Source: a virus
Length of the DNA stretch: 64,000 nt
Virus record (IMG/VR): IMGVR_UViG_3300025168_009799
Span: 25,750 to 89,749 of that record
Direction: 5' to 3' (one strand)
The notes below the pieces were generated by a model. It saw nothing but the letters and a program-made list of their open reading frames with translations. It was not told the origin of the DNA and ran no database searches. Shown here piece by piece: positions 1-8,555 of the stretch; the first letter of the stretch is position 1, and every line of letters starts with the position of its first letter. The translations under genes were made by a program, and so were the position numbers.

Positions 1-2834
1 CAGCGTCTACAGAAGATATTACAGGATTAGCGGTTGGAACATATAATGTAACTGTCACGGATTCTAATGGATGTGTAGGAACAACAACTGTAGATATTTT
101 ATTAAGTAATGATACATTAGAAAATTTAACTCTAACTGAAATTCTTTCCGCATGCCCAGGAGGATGTGCGGGAGTTGTTGTAGATGTAAATGGAGGAGAC
201 TTTCCTTTATATTTAGAAATTTCTGAAAATTCAGGAGCAACATGGACACGAGTTTCAACTGTAGCAAATACAGGGGCAGCACAGTTTAATGAGAATACTC
301 CAGCACCATTTTTTGGAGCAGGTATAACTATCAATAGTGCAAATTATTTTAAAGAAAATACTCCAAATAGATTTTGTTTTACTAATGGTACTACATATCA
401 ATTTAGAACTCTTAGTGTAGTTAATGGATGTCCTTCATATGTTTCAAACTTTAGCCCAAGCGCTTCTAATTATATTCCTCAAACATTAACTGAAACTTTA
501 ACTCAAGCTACTTGCTGTGCTTGTAATAACTCTTCATGTAATGGAGCTATTAATGTTGTTATTACTAATGGAGTTCCAATTGCTCAAGGAGCTGGAGGTT
601 CTCCAGGAACATTATCATTTGATTGGATACTAAAGAAAGATGGAATTGATATAACGTCAATAGTTACTTATGCAGTTTCTTGTAATGGCGGATGTACTAA
701 TACAGAATATAATGAAATAGACTTTACAGATTTATATCCTGGGGATTATGAATTTATATCTACAGATGATTGTGGAGAAGTTATGACAGAGACTTGGACA
801 ATGATAGATCCTAGAGTTTATATTACAAATATTGTAAGTTCAGATCAATTATGTGCTAATGGATGTGCAGACGGAACAATAACTATAACTGCTACGGGAG
901 GTACAAGCGGTATACTAGAATATTCTATTGATGATGGAATAACGTGGTCTTCATCTAATGTATTTACTGGTGTTGGACAGGGAGTTTGGAGAGTATGGGC
1001 TAGAGATCCTATGTGCGCAACACAAATACTATTTGATCCAACTGATAATGTGTTAACTAACGCTAATGGCTGTTATAGTGATTACATCGCTGGTATATGG
1101 CCAGCAGGAACTTCAATAAGTGTATCGTCTGTATCTGCTTTAGATTTACAACATATTTCAACAACTCATAATTCTTTACCAGGTTCAACAGATGGAGAGA
1201 TAGTAGTAAACATTACAGCAGGTACTGCTCCTTATGAAATTTCTGTAGTTACTGCAGCAACATCTACACCTTTTGATGCTTGTACTGCTCAAACTTCCGG
1301 TGTACTTACACCAGGATTATCACAATATATAAATATAAATGGGGGACCTGTAGATGTTAGTGGTATAACTGTTTTGTCTGCGGGTGGAACTGTTACATTA
1401 GATAACTTATCTGTTGCTCAAAATTGGAATAGCGCTGCTTTAGAAGCTTGGTATAGAATAACTGTAAAAGATTCAACTGGATGTATTTCTTCTATTGAGT
1501 CAATGGTTGATAATGGAACTTTAGGAATCATAGGAATTTATTCAGCTACAGATTGTGATTGTAATTGTCCAGAAGGATACTCTTTAATTACACCTGCACC
1601 AACTCCTCCAGCATTACCTTGTGCAGGGTTAATAGATGTAGCTCCGATAGATCATGGACTAATGGACGCTCCGGGAAGTATACAACAATTTGGAGGTGCT
1701 AATGGATGGACAGCACAATACGGAAATCCTAACGGAGGAGTTTTATATGTTGATAGTGTATCTAATAACGCTACAACTTTTATATCTACAGCTGATACTT
1801 TTTATAAAAGTGTAGGAGCAGGAACGGCTCCATATAATATGCAATTTGCTGGAACTTCTACTGTTTTAATACCAGCACTTGATTCTAACTCAAATGTAGT
1901 ACAATACGGTTCAATATTTAGCACAAGATTATTTGATATAGGAATTTGGTTAAACCAAGGCCAAACAGTTCCTGCCTTACCTATTAATGAGTGGATAGGA
2001 ATACCTATAGAAATAAACTTCGCTAGTCAAGCTAAAGTAATTTTAGGAATAGCAGCTCATGGAAACTATAGAGTTAGTTTAGATTGTGCTTTACTTTTTA
2101 CATCAGAAACGTTAGGAGGAACTCAGTCACCAGCAGTTGATGCTAATAACTACTCAGAGTATTCTATGTTTCCTATAGCTATGTCAGCTGGAAAACATAC
2201 TCTTTTAATTGAAGTTAAAAACTCTACGGTTAATAATGCAAATTATGCTGGCGGAATAGCGTTTGATTTATTCCAAGGTGAACTATCAAATGGTTTATCT
2301 GTAACAAGTGTATTTTCTACTGCTACTGTACAAGCTACTTTAGATCCTTATCTTTTAGCAGATATAAATGGTAACCCAATTACTAGTAGAGATATTAATG
2401 GGGCAATGCATCATCCGTTTCAGTTTGGAATTACTGACGGTTATGAATGTGCGAGCGGATGTGCTAGAATAAATGGAGGAATTATTACTTGTCAAAGTGA
2501 TGATACTGCTACTTGTGATTTACCAATCAATTGTCCAGAGTATTTGATTGACTTAGTAGAATGTGTGGGTACTTTATCAAATGAAGTACACGCAAAAATG
2601 ATCTCTGGATTATTAGGTAATAATCTATCAGTTAAAGAAGTGTGGCTGGTTATGATTATAAAATATTTAATTAATCATCTAAACCCTTGCATATCTATGC
2701 AGGACTTACTATCTTGGACAAAATTTTTAGAAGACATCTGTCCGGACTGTGAATCTAGTACAAACATAACTGAAATACCTGAAGATCAGGGAACTCCGTA
2801 TGGTGGAGGCAACTTAACAGAATTCGATTTTTAA
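1..2834 (+). CDS. Large tail adhesin with SprB-like repeats, 5'-truncated by the window edge
   Basis: The reading frame is open from the first bases (frame beginning at base 3), so the gene starts upstream of the window and at least 944 residues are visible. The first residues match the end of a SprB-type repeat (GLAVGTYNVTVTDSNGC), and further units follow, such as CANGCADGTITITATGGT near base 858 and STDGEIVVNITAGTAPYE near base 1188. SprB repeats are known from the gliding-motility surface adhesin of flavobacteria. The C-terminal half changes to a Cys-containing region (CDCNCPEGYSL, CASGCARINGG) that ends in a predicted helical tail. It lies first in a run of fibre genes, so a receptor-binding tail protein is the best inference. 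An ATG at 783 lies inside the open frame and is not the true start. Confidence 0.75.
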   Translation, partial: ASTEDITGLAVGTYNVTVTDSNGCVGTTTVDILLSNDTLENLTLTEILSACPGGCAGVVVDVNGGDFPLYLEISENSGATWTRVSTVANTGAAQFNENTPAPFFGAGITINSANYFKENTPNRFCFTNGTTYQFRTLSVVNGCPSYVSNFSPSASNYIPQTLTETLTQATCCACNNSSCNGAINVVITNGVPIAQGAGGSPGTLSFDWILKKDGIDITSIVTYAVSCNGGCTNTEYNEIDFTDLYPGDYEFISTDDCGEVMTETWTMIDPRVYITNIVSSDQLCANGCADGTITITATGGTSGILEYSIDDGITWSSSNVFTGVGQGVWRVWARDPMCATQILFDPTDNVLTNANGCYSDYIAGIWPAGTSISVSSVSALDLQHISTTHNSLPGSTDGEIVVNITAGTAPYEISVVTAATSTPFDACTAQTSGVLTPGLSQYININGGPVDVSGITVLSAGGTVTLDNLSVAQNWNSAALEAWYRITVKDSTGCISSIESMVDNGTLGIIGIYSATDCDCNCPEGYSLITPAPTPPALPCAGLIDVAPIDHGLMDAPGSIQQFGGANGWTAQYGNPNGGVLYVDSVSNNATTFISTADTFYKSVGAGTAPYNMQFAGTSTVLIPALDSNSNVVQYGSIFSTRLFDIGIWLNQGQTVPALPINEWIGIPIEINFASQAKVILGIAAHGNYRVSLDCALLFTSETLGGTQSPAVDANNYSEYSMFPIAMSAGKHTLLIEVKNSTVNNANYAGGIAFDLFQGELSNGLSVTSVFSTATVQATLDPYLLADINGNPITSRDINGAMHHPFQFGITDGYECASGCARINGGIITCQSDDTATCDLPINCPEYLIDLVECVGTLSNEVHAKMISGLLGNNLSVKEVWLVMIIKYLINHLNPCISMQDLLSWTKFLEDICPDCESSTNITEIPEDQGTPYGGGNLTEFDF

Positions 2835-2845
2835 AATTATAAACA

Positions 2846-4183
2846 ATGGCAAACATAAGAAAATTAACAAGTAAAAAATTATCAGAATTATCCCTATCGA
2901 ATAATTTTTTATATTTACAGAATACAGCTACAGGGATTGAAAACAAACTCTCACTTAGTGAGCTAGTAAATAAAGCTTTATCGGTAGGAGTTGGAGTACC
3001 TGTTTATACCGGACTTTCTGGGAGTACTCTTAATTTTAGAAGTTTATCAGCATCTTTACCATTAACGGTTGAATCTAGCTCAACTAGTAATGAAATAAAT
3101 ATTGAATTTCTTACCTCTAGTTTAGATTTAGGAGTTTGTGATAATACGTCATCTTTATTTTTATCTACTGTTAATTTAACAACAAATGTTGGTGCAACTA
3201 TTTTACCTGTAGCTAATGGTGGAACAGGGGCTGCAACTTTAACTGATGGAGGTATATTGTTAGGGAGTGGTACAGGCGCTATTACAGCAATGGCAGCTCT
3301 TGCAGCTGGGACTATTATACAAGGAGATGGAACTACGGATCCTACAACTTTAGCGATAGGAACGGCTGGGCACGTATTAACTGTTAATTCAGGAGCAACA
3401 GCAGTAGAATGGACAGCAGCTGGGGTAGCAGATAATTTAGGGAATCATACAGCTACTACTACCCTAAACATGGCTAGTAATAATATTGACTTAGGAACAG
3501 GTGTAATAAACTATACAGGTGCAGATGTTTTAGGGTTATCCTTTGACTCAAATAATAGAGGACATTTTATTCCAACTGGAGCTACAGCTACGGGCGGAAC
3601 AGGAGCTTTAAACTTATCTGGAAGTATGCATTTAAAAGGAGATGTTGCTAGATCAATATCTATGTTAGCACCAGCTTCTGGTACTGGACAAACTTTAGGT
3701 ATTTATGGAGCTACCGCAGGAACAACGTCATCTGACGGAGGTGCGATTGTACTTAAAGCAGGAAATACTACAACTGGTACAGGAGGAGATTTGAAATTAT
3801 ATGGAGGAGACTCAACCGAAGGAAGTAATGGAGATGTTACACTATATACTGGGACTACTGCTGATACTACGTTCCCAATATTAAGAGTGACTCCAACTAA
3901 GAGAGTTTCTATACAAAATAGCGCAGCAGAAGTTGCTCCTACATCATTATTAGATGTAAGACAATTAGAAGCAGCTGGCGCGATTACAACATTAAGACTG
4001 CAACAAGCTGATCAAGATGTGGCATTTGCGCACTTTGAAGGAACATCAGCAGCAGATAGTACAACAAATATTTCTACATCTACAGCTGTAGCGGCTGCTA
4101 AGAGTGGAGCTTTAAAAATAACTTTCAATAATGGAGGTGAAGTAGTAGAGGCATGGTTAAGGACCTATGCATCTGCAGTATAA
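2846..4183 (+). CDS. Tail-fibre-like structural protein
   Basis: 445 aa, starting 11 bases after the adhesin stop with an A-rich leader (aaacaATG). The middle carries glycine-, threonine- and alanine-rich beta-helix-like sequence, with the fibre motifs PVANGGTGAATLTDGGILLG and AIGTAGHVLTVNSGATAVEW at about residues 120-190. This 'GGTG-LTDGG-LGSGTGAI' pattern is widespread in phage fibre and appendage proteins. A later repeat-like stretch (GTGGDLKLYGGDSTEGSNGD) and a compact C-terminal domain follow, the usual fibre layout of stem then tip. No enzymatic motif is visible. Tail fibre or capsid fibre cannot be separated from sequence alone. Confidence 0.7.
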   Translation: MANIRKLTSKKLSELSLSNNFLYLQNTATGIENKLSLSELVNKALSVGVGVPVYTGLSGSTLNFRSLSASLPLTVESSSTSNEINIEFLTSSLDLGVCDNTSSLFLSTVNLTTNVGATILPVANGGTGAATLTDGGILLGSGTGAITAMAALAAGTIIQGDGTTDPTTLAIGTAGHVLTVNSGATAVEWTAAGVADNLGNHTATTTLNMASNNIDLGTGVINYTGADVLGLSFDSNNRGHFIPTGATATGGTGALNLSGSMHLKGDVARSISMLAPASGTGQTLGIYGATAGTTSSDGGAIVLKAGNTTTGTGGDLKLYGGDSTEGSNGDVTLYTGTTADTTFPILRVTPTKRVSIQNSAAEVAPTSLLDVRQLEAAGAITTLRLQQADQDVAFAHFEGTSAADSTTNISTSTAVAAAKSGALKITFNNGGEVVEAWLRTYASAV

Positions 4184-4218
4184 AAGGAAAACTAAATTTT
4201 AATTAAATAATAACAAAC

Positions 4219-4677
4219 ATGACAACAACAATTTTAGAAACACCAAACACAATGAACAAAACGTCTTATACATACACTGATTTAGCAAACTTGTTAACAG
4301 GTTTATCAGAAGTAGAAAATTTAAAAGGAGTTAAATTTGCTTTAAAAGTATCTAAGAATATTAGATTAATTAGAGCTGAGTTAGTTGAATTAGAAGAAGC
4401 AGCTAAACCTTCAGCTGAATTCTTAACGTTAGCGGAGAAGGTTCAAGCAATTGAAGCAGACCCTTCAAAATCTGACGAAGTAAAGAAGTTAGATGTAGGA
4501 AAATTAGAAAAAGATAATAAAGAATTGGTTACAGAAAGAAAAGATCAAATTGCAGAATTTCAAAAAATGATGCAAGATACAACAGATATATCTTTATTTA
4601 AACTTTCAGAAAACCATTTACCTTTAGAAATTACAGCTAAACAATTAAATGATATTAGTTTAATAATAAAAGAATAA
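4219..4677 (+). CDS. Small charged coiled-coil protein
   Basis: 152 aa. I do not recognise a family. The protein is rich in Lys and Glu with heptad-like spacing (about residues 35-120, for example IRAELVELEEAAKPSAEFL), suggesting a helical or coiled-coil protein. There is no signal peptide or membrane segment. It sits between two fibre genes, five bases before the next start. This may mean a fibre chaperone or minor virion component, but that is inference from position only. The ATG at 4219 follows an A-rich leader (aataacaaac), as in its neighbours; a second ATG at residue 12 is possible. Confidence 0.6.
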   Translation: MTTTILETPNTMNKTSYTYTDLANLLTGLSEVENLKGVKFALKVSKNIRLIRAELVELEEAAKPSAEFLTLAEKVQAIEADPSKSDEVKKLDVGKLEKDNKELVTERKDQIAEFQKMMQDTTDISLFKLSENHLPLEITAKQLNDISLIIKE

Positions 4678-4681
4678 TAAT

Positions 4682-5095
4682 ATGAGTGCAAAAGGAAATA
4701 AATTTCCAGATAATTTGGTAAAAAAACCAGATGATATACGAACTAACGAAGAACAGTTATTAAACGCTCCTTATGGACAACAAGGAGCAGTTATTCTTTG
4801 TGAAACTTCTAATGTTTGTGATGGGTTGCAGTCTCAAGTAGTAGGAGATTTTTATTGTATTATAGCAATAAAAGATGATGTAATGTTATATGCTTGTCAA
4901 ACTGAAGTTAATTGGGATCAGAATGAAGATGGAATAGTAATGGGTCAACAACCACAACAGCAACCGAATGGATGGGAGAAAGATTTTATGATGCCTGTAG
5001 GATTACCATTTTATGGGAATTTTACAAAGGTAGGATTAAAAACAGTTGTAGGAGAAGTTGCAGGAGATCCAAAATTAATAGCATATTATAAATAA
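4682..5095 (+). CDS. Hypothetical small structural-region protein
   Basis: 137 aa, unrecognised. The sequence has beta-strand-rich character (GDFYCIIAIKDDVMLYACQTEV) and a short Gln-rich linker (GQQPQQQPNGW, about residues 83-93) before a final compact segment. It has no membrane segment or catalytic motif. The stop overlaps the ATG of the next gene (taATGg), so the two are probably translationally coupled. Its place among fibre genes suggests a small virion or fibre-associated protein. Confidence 0.55.
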   Translation: MSAKGNKFPDNLVKKPDDIRTNEEQLLNAPYGQQGAVILCETSNVCDGLQSQVVGDFYCIIAIKDDVMLYACQTEVNWDQNEDGIVMGQQPQQQPNGWEKDFMMPVGLPFYGNFTKVGLKTVVGEVAGDPKLIAYYK

Positions 5096-5364
5096 TGGGA
5101 ATAACACAAAATGCATTAGGAATAAGTCTTGTAAGGTTGCGCGCACATGTTGTCGCAGCTTTAGGGACATTTCCTCATTATCCTGATTGCTTTTTTGAGC
5201 ATACATTATTAGCAGATGAATTAATGCCTCAATTAACAATTGTAGATTTTTGTGATACTTTTGATTTAGATAGTAATGGAGATATAATGCCAGAAGTTAA
5301 TCCATATCCGTCCGGACATTTTGATACAGATGCTAATGATGATATACAACCAGAACCATATTAA
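5095..5364 (+). CDS. Small hypothetical protein with acidic Asp/Asn repeats at the C-terminus
   Basis: 89 aa. It begins on the last base of the upstream stop codon. The C-terminal half has two similar acidic motifs, DLDSNGDIMPE and DTDANDDIQPE, at about residues 61-87. They resemble degenerate calcium-binding loops (DxDxNGD), though this is suggestive only. No known family was recognised. Metal-binding loops are common in fibre and adhesin proteins, which would fit the neighbourhood. Confidence 0.5.
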   Translation: MGITQNALGISLVRLRAHVVAALGTFPHYPDCFFEHTLLADELMPQLTIVDFCDTFDLDSNGDIMPEVNPYPSGHFDTDANDDIQPEPY

Positions 5365-5375
5365 AATAATAAGAT

Positions 5376-7397
5376 ATGCCAACAAAAAAATTAGTACCAA
5401 GAGATAATAATGAAGGAGGTTTAGGAACTGCCGCTAAAACGTGGGGAGCTTCATGGCTACAAAATCTAGTTATAACTAATCTTCAAACTACTACTTCATT
5501 AAGTGTGCTTGTAGAAACGGCAGGTAATGTAGAAAAAAGAAGTGCCGGCAGTTTATGTACTAATGTTACAGATACAGAGAGTGCTACAACTTGGGTAGGG
5601 TTATATGAAGCAGCTACTGGGTGTTTAATGCCATTTACAGACGAACAATTTCGTTTTGATGCCTCTACAGGTAAACTATATCTTGGGGGAACAGGAGCTC
5701 TTGACTCTTTAATAGTATGGAGTCAGAATATATATTCTCATGCAGACTTTGTAATTGAATCAGGAAATACATCAAGTATTACACTTTCTGCAACTGAGGG
5801 TACTACATTCTTTACCGGTATTGGAGGAGCTGCAACAATGAAGATAAACGGTAACGGTTTATTTATTAATAATATCCCAACTGAAGCTACGCCAACACAT
5901 ATGTTAGTAGATAATACTACTACTGCTGGATTAGTAAGTAAAGCAGCAGTTGGTTCTTTAGGGATTAATGTAGCAGACACGGAAGATACAACTTGTTTTG
6001 TAGGACTTTGGGAGGCTGCTACAGGTACGTTATTACCTAAAACTGATGAGCAATTTCGTTTTGACGCACAAAAAGGAATTCTTTACATAGGAGGAACGGC
6101 ACCTGCTGACTCTTTACTGATACAAAAGCAGCTTATAAAAGCGTATGCAGATACAATTATCGAAGCATCTAACGGATCTTCTATAACTATTGATTCTACA
6201 TTTGGGGAGACGTATTTCTACGGAGGTGTTTTCGGACTACTAGGAAGTATATCAAATACAGGATTATCTATTAGTAACATACCAGTTGAATCTAGCCCAG
6301 TTAATATATTAGTAGATAACGTTGCAGCTCCAGGATTAGTTAGTAAAATGCCATTATCGACATTACCTACAACATTAATAAAAGTTTTAGACACAGAAGT
6401 TACTACATGTTTTGTAGGACTATGGGAAAGCGCTACTGGAAATTTAGCACCTAAAACTGATGAAGGATTAACATATAATGCTCAGACAGGATCTGAAGTT
6501 CTTAGTATTGCAGGAGATATACTAATGGGAGATGGGACACATAATGATCTGGCTACTATCGATGTAAAAGTTGGTAATGCTGGTATTGGTGGTAATCGAC
6601 TTGTGTTAAATGCAGGAGATTCTGGAGCCGGTACAAACCTAACTTGTGGAAATGTACAACTTACTACTGGTTTAGGTACAGGTACAGGTAATAATCCAAT
6701 TATTGATTTCGTTGGGACAAAACAAGTAGCTTCTGGAACAGGTCAACAGGCTACTCAAACTATGGCATATTTTCAACATTTTGGAGATGGAGGCGCTTCG
6801 TCTTATAATCATTTACGAATTGTTAGTCCTCAAGATGGAAACGATTTATTTGATGTTGCTACTTATGCAGACGGAGCTACTGTAATTAAAACACAGGATA
6901 ATGCTGCAGCTGCGGCTCATTTAGTTTTAGATTCAGATGGAGATACAAGTTTTAAGAAAACAGGTACTACATTAGCAACAGTTGAATCTTTAAGAACAGA
7001 GTCATTCTTATTAGCAGCTTCTGATGAAAGTACACTTTTAGTTGCAGGACTTAGAAAAGTTAGATTTAGAATACCTTATGCATTTACATTAACAAATGTA
7101 AGATTAAGTTGTAATGAAGCTCCTACAGGATCGGATATCCTAACAGTAGATATAACTAAGGACGGAGTAAGTATTTTTGATGATGGTACAAATAATGGTG
7201 TTAGACCTACAATAGCTGCTTCTGCATTGACTTCTGTTGGAGGTACTGCACATGTTTTTGCAACAGGTGGTGGAGCAGTTACATCTACAGTTGCTATTGC
7301 AGACGACTCTATTATAGGAGTAGATCTAGATGTAATAGGAAGCACACTTGCAGGAAGAGGATTAAAAGTTACATTAATAGGACATAAAACAGTATAA
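5376..7397 (+). CDS. Repetitive fibre protein (head or tail fibre) with three copies of a conserved unit
   Basis: 673 aa. The N-terminus (LVPRDNNEGGLGTAAKTWG) matches a leader motif I associate with marine phage fibre proteins. The body holds a repeat of about 135 residues with the core DTExxTxxVGLxExATG followed by TDExFxxxA, starting near bases 5562, 5967 and 6382; the third copy is partial. A glycine-rich beta-helix-like stretch and a compact C-terminal domain (about residues 540-673) follow. This layout fits a trimeric fibre with an adaptor N-terminus and a receptor-binding or trimerising tip. It lies just upstream of a lectin-like gene, so host-surface recognition is likely. Confidence 0.7.
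   Translation: MPTKKLVPRDNNEGGLGTAAKTWGASWLQNLVITNLQTTTSLSVLVETAGNVEKRSAGSLCTNVTDTESATTWVGLYEAATGCLMPFTDEQFRFDASTGKLYLGGTGALDSLIVWSQNIYSHADFVIESGNTSSITLSATEGTTFFTGIGGAATMKINGNGLFINNIPTEATPTHMLVDNTTTAGLVSKAAVGSLGINVADTEDTTCFVGLWEAATGTLLPKTDEQFRFDAQKGILYIGGTAPADSLLIQKQLIKAYADTIIEASNGSSITIDSTFGETYFYGGVFGLLGSISNTGLSISNIPVESSPVNILVDNVAAPGLVSKMPLSTLPTTLIKVLDTEVTTCFVGLWESATGNLAPKTDEGLTYNAQTGSEVLSIAGDILMGDGTHNDLATIDVKVGNAGIGGNRLVLNAGDSGAGTNLTCGNVQLTTGLGTGTGNNPIIDFVGTKQVASGTGQQATQTMAYFQHFGDGGASSYNHLRIVSPQDGNDLFDVATYADGATVIKTQDNAAAAAHLVLDSDGDTSFKKTGTTLATVESLRTESFLLAASDESTLLVAGLRKVRFRIPYAFTLTNVRLSCNEAPTGSDILTVDITKDGVSIFDDGTNNGVRPTIAASALTSVGGTAHVFATGGGAVTSTVAIADDSIIGVDLDVIGSTLAGRGLKVTLIGHKTV
5562..6500 (+). 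repeat. Three-copy internal coding repeat in the fibre gene (about 405-415 bp period)
   Basis: Three coding units with the core DTExxTxxVGLxExATG plus TDExFxxxA begin near 5562, 5967 and 6382. Copies one and two are nearly full length and include the segment around LVDN-LVSK. Copy three is cut short, after which the sequence turns into a different glycine-rich stem. Protein similarity is high while the DNA has drifted, so this is an old duplication and not a recent tandem copy. Confidence 0.7.
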
Positions 7398-7399
7398 AT

Positions 7400-8092
7400 A
7401 TGATAAATTCTCATCTACCATATTACGCTCCATTTTTAGAAGGTTCTGATTTAGTGCTTTGGTTAAATTTAGATCCTGATTATAGAACTACAGCTACTAC
7501 TGTAAACGATTGGAAGAATTATAAGAAAGTCTCTGATGTATTTTCTCAATCAAATGCTTCAAGACGTCCTACAGATAACGGTACACATATAACATTTGAT
7601 GGAGGCGATAATTTAGCATGTAATGTAGATAGAGTTTTAGATGTTAGTGCTACAGGATGGACTGTATGTTCGAGATACACAGAAACTGATTGGACATCAA
7701 ATTCTACGCTAGCCTCTGATAACGATACTAATAACTCATTTATAAAAAATGTAGGTAATAGTATTTCAGTAAAAGCAACTGGTACTAGTGGAACACAAAC
7801 AAAGGTTATAAATTTTGATGCTCCTACAAATTTAGTAGATAGTCAAATTTATAATATAGCAGTAACATGTACTACTGCAGGACTGTTAACAGTTTATATA
7901 GACGGAGTAGCACAAGCAGATACTGCTACTTTTGGTGATGATACTTATGATATAACAATGTCAGAAGTAGGAGGAAAAAACGGAAATAGCTGGATGATGG
8001 TAGGAGATATACAAGAAATAATAGTGTATCATCGGCCTTTGTCTCAAGCAAATATTACAGATCTTAACACATATTTAAATAATAAATTTTAA
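7400..8092 (+). CDS. LamG/concanavalin-A-like lectin domain protein
   Basis: 230 aa. The sequence runs through typical LamG-type strands: HITFDGGDNLACN near residue 70, WTVCSRYTETDW near 92, a central GNSISVKATGT stretch, LLTVYIDGVAQADTATFGDD near 155-175, and a closing EIIVYHRPLSQANITDLNTY. The 'VYIDG' and 'G-I-EIIVYxRxLs' elements are characteristic of carbohydrate-binding LamG folds that phages attach to fibres. The start is two bases after the fibre stop. It probably binds glycans on the host surface or decorates the virion. The whole protein is about the size of one jelly-roll domain plus an N-terminal extension. Confidence 0.72.
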   Translation: MINSHLPYYAPFLEGSDLVLWLNLDPDYRTTATTVNDWKNYKKVSDVFSQSNASRRPTDNGTHITFDGGDNLACNVDRVLDVSATGWTVCSRYTETDWTSNSTLASDNDTNNSFIKNVGNSISVKATGTSGTQTKVINFDAPTNLVDSQIYNIAVTCTTAGLLTVYIDGVAQADTATFGDDTYDITMSEVGGKNGNSWMMVGDIQEIIVYHRPLSQANITDLNTYLNNKF

Positions 8093-8111
8093 TAACAATA
8101 AATAAAAAACA

Positions 8112-8552
8112 ATGGCAAATTTAACAGTAAAAACAGTTTTATCTAGTGCAGACCTTCTGGGAATTCCTTTAGATATACACTCTAAAATATCTCTTTCAGG
8201 TAATGGAAAAGGTAAATCGTTTAGTAAATTTACTACACAGACTGCTACGGGCACACCTGTTGCATTACCAGCTAGTGCTTTTTCAAGTACTGATAAAAGA
8301 GTATTTATCTATATAAAAAATAGCGGTGTAGATGCTACCCATTATGTTAATCTTTGGGTTAAAAATACATTATCAGCTGCAACATTAAATGCTACTGATT
8401 GTACTAGTTGTGGAGATTACACTCAGTATATACAGATAGCAGAAATTCCAGCAGGAGGAGTAATTTTATTACCTTTTGCAGGGCATGATTATATATATAT
8501 AGATGCAGCTGCAGGAACTCCAGAAGTAGAATACTTAATAATGGAAGAATAA
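8112..8552 (+). CDS. Small beta-rich virion-type protein
   Basis: 146 aa, with no signal peptide, so probably cytoplasmic or virion-borne. The C-terminal two thirds alternate strands and turns (RVFIYIKNSGVD, YTQYIQIAEIPAGGVILLPF, YIYIDAAAGTPEVEYLIME). This resembles the small immunoglobulin-like or jelly-roll proteins that decorate capsids or fibres. The next gene begins three bases after its stop. It is the last of the fibre block before genes with signal peptides begin. The function is inferred from context. Confidence 0.55.
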   Translation: MANLTVKTVLSSADLLGIPLDIHSKISLSGNGKGKSFSKFTTQTATGTPVALPASAFSSTDKRVFIYIKNSGVDATHYVNLWVKNTLSAATLNATDCTSCGDYTQYIQIAEIPAGGVILLPFAGHDYIYIDAAAGTPEVEYLIMEE

Positions 8553-8555
8553 TAT

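Noticed and set aside
64-282. Leftward frame inside the adhesin start
   Set aside because: It is the mirror of the rightward adhesin frame, which is continuous and matches SprB-type repeats; the leftward peptide is a Leu-rich shadow.
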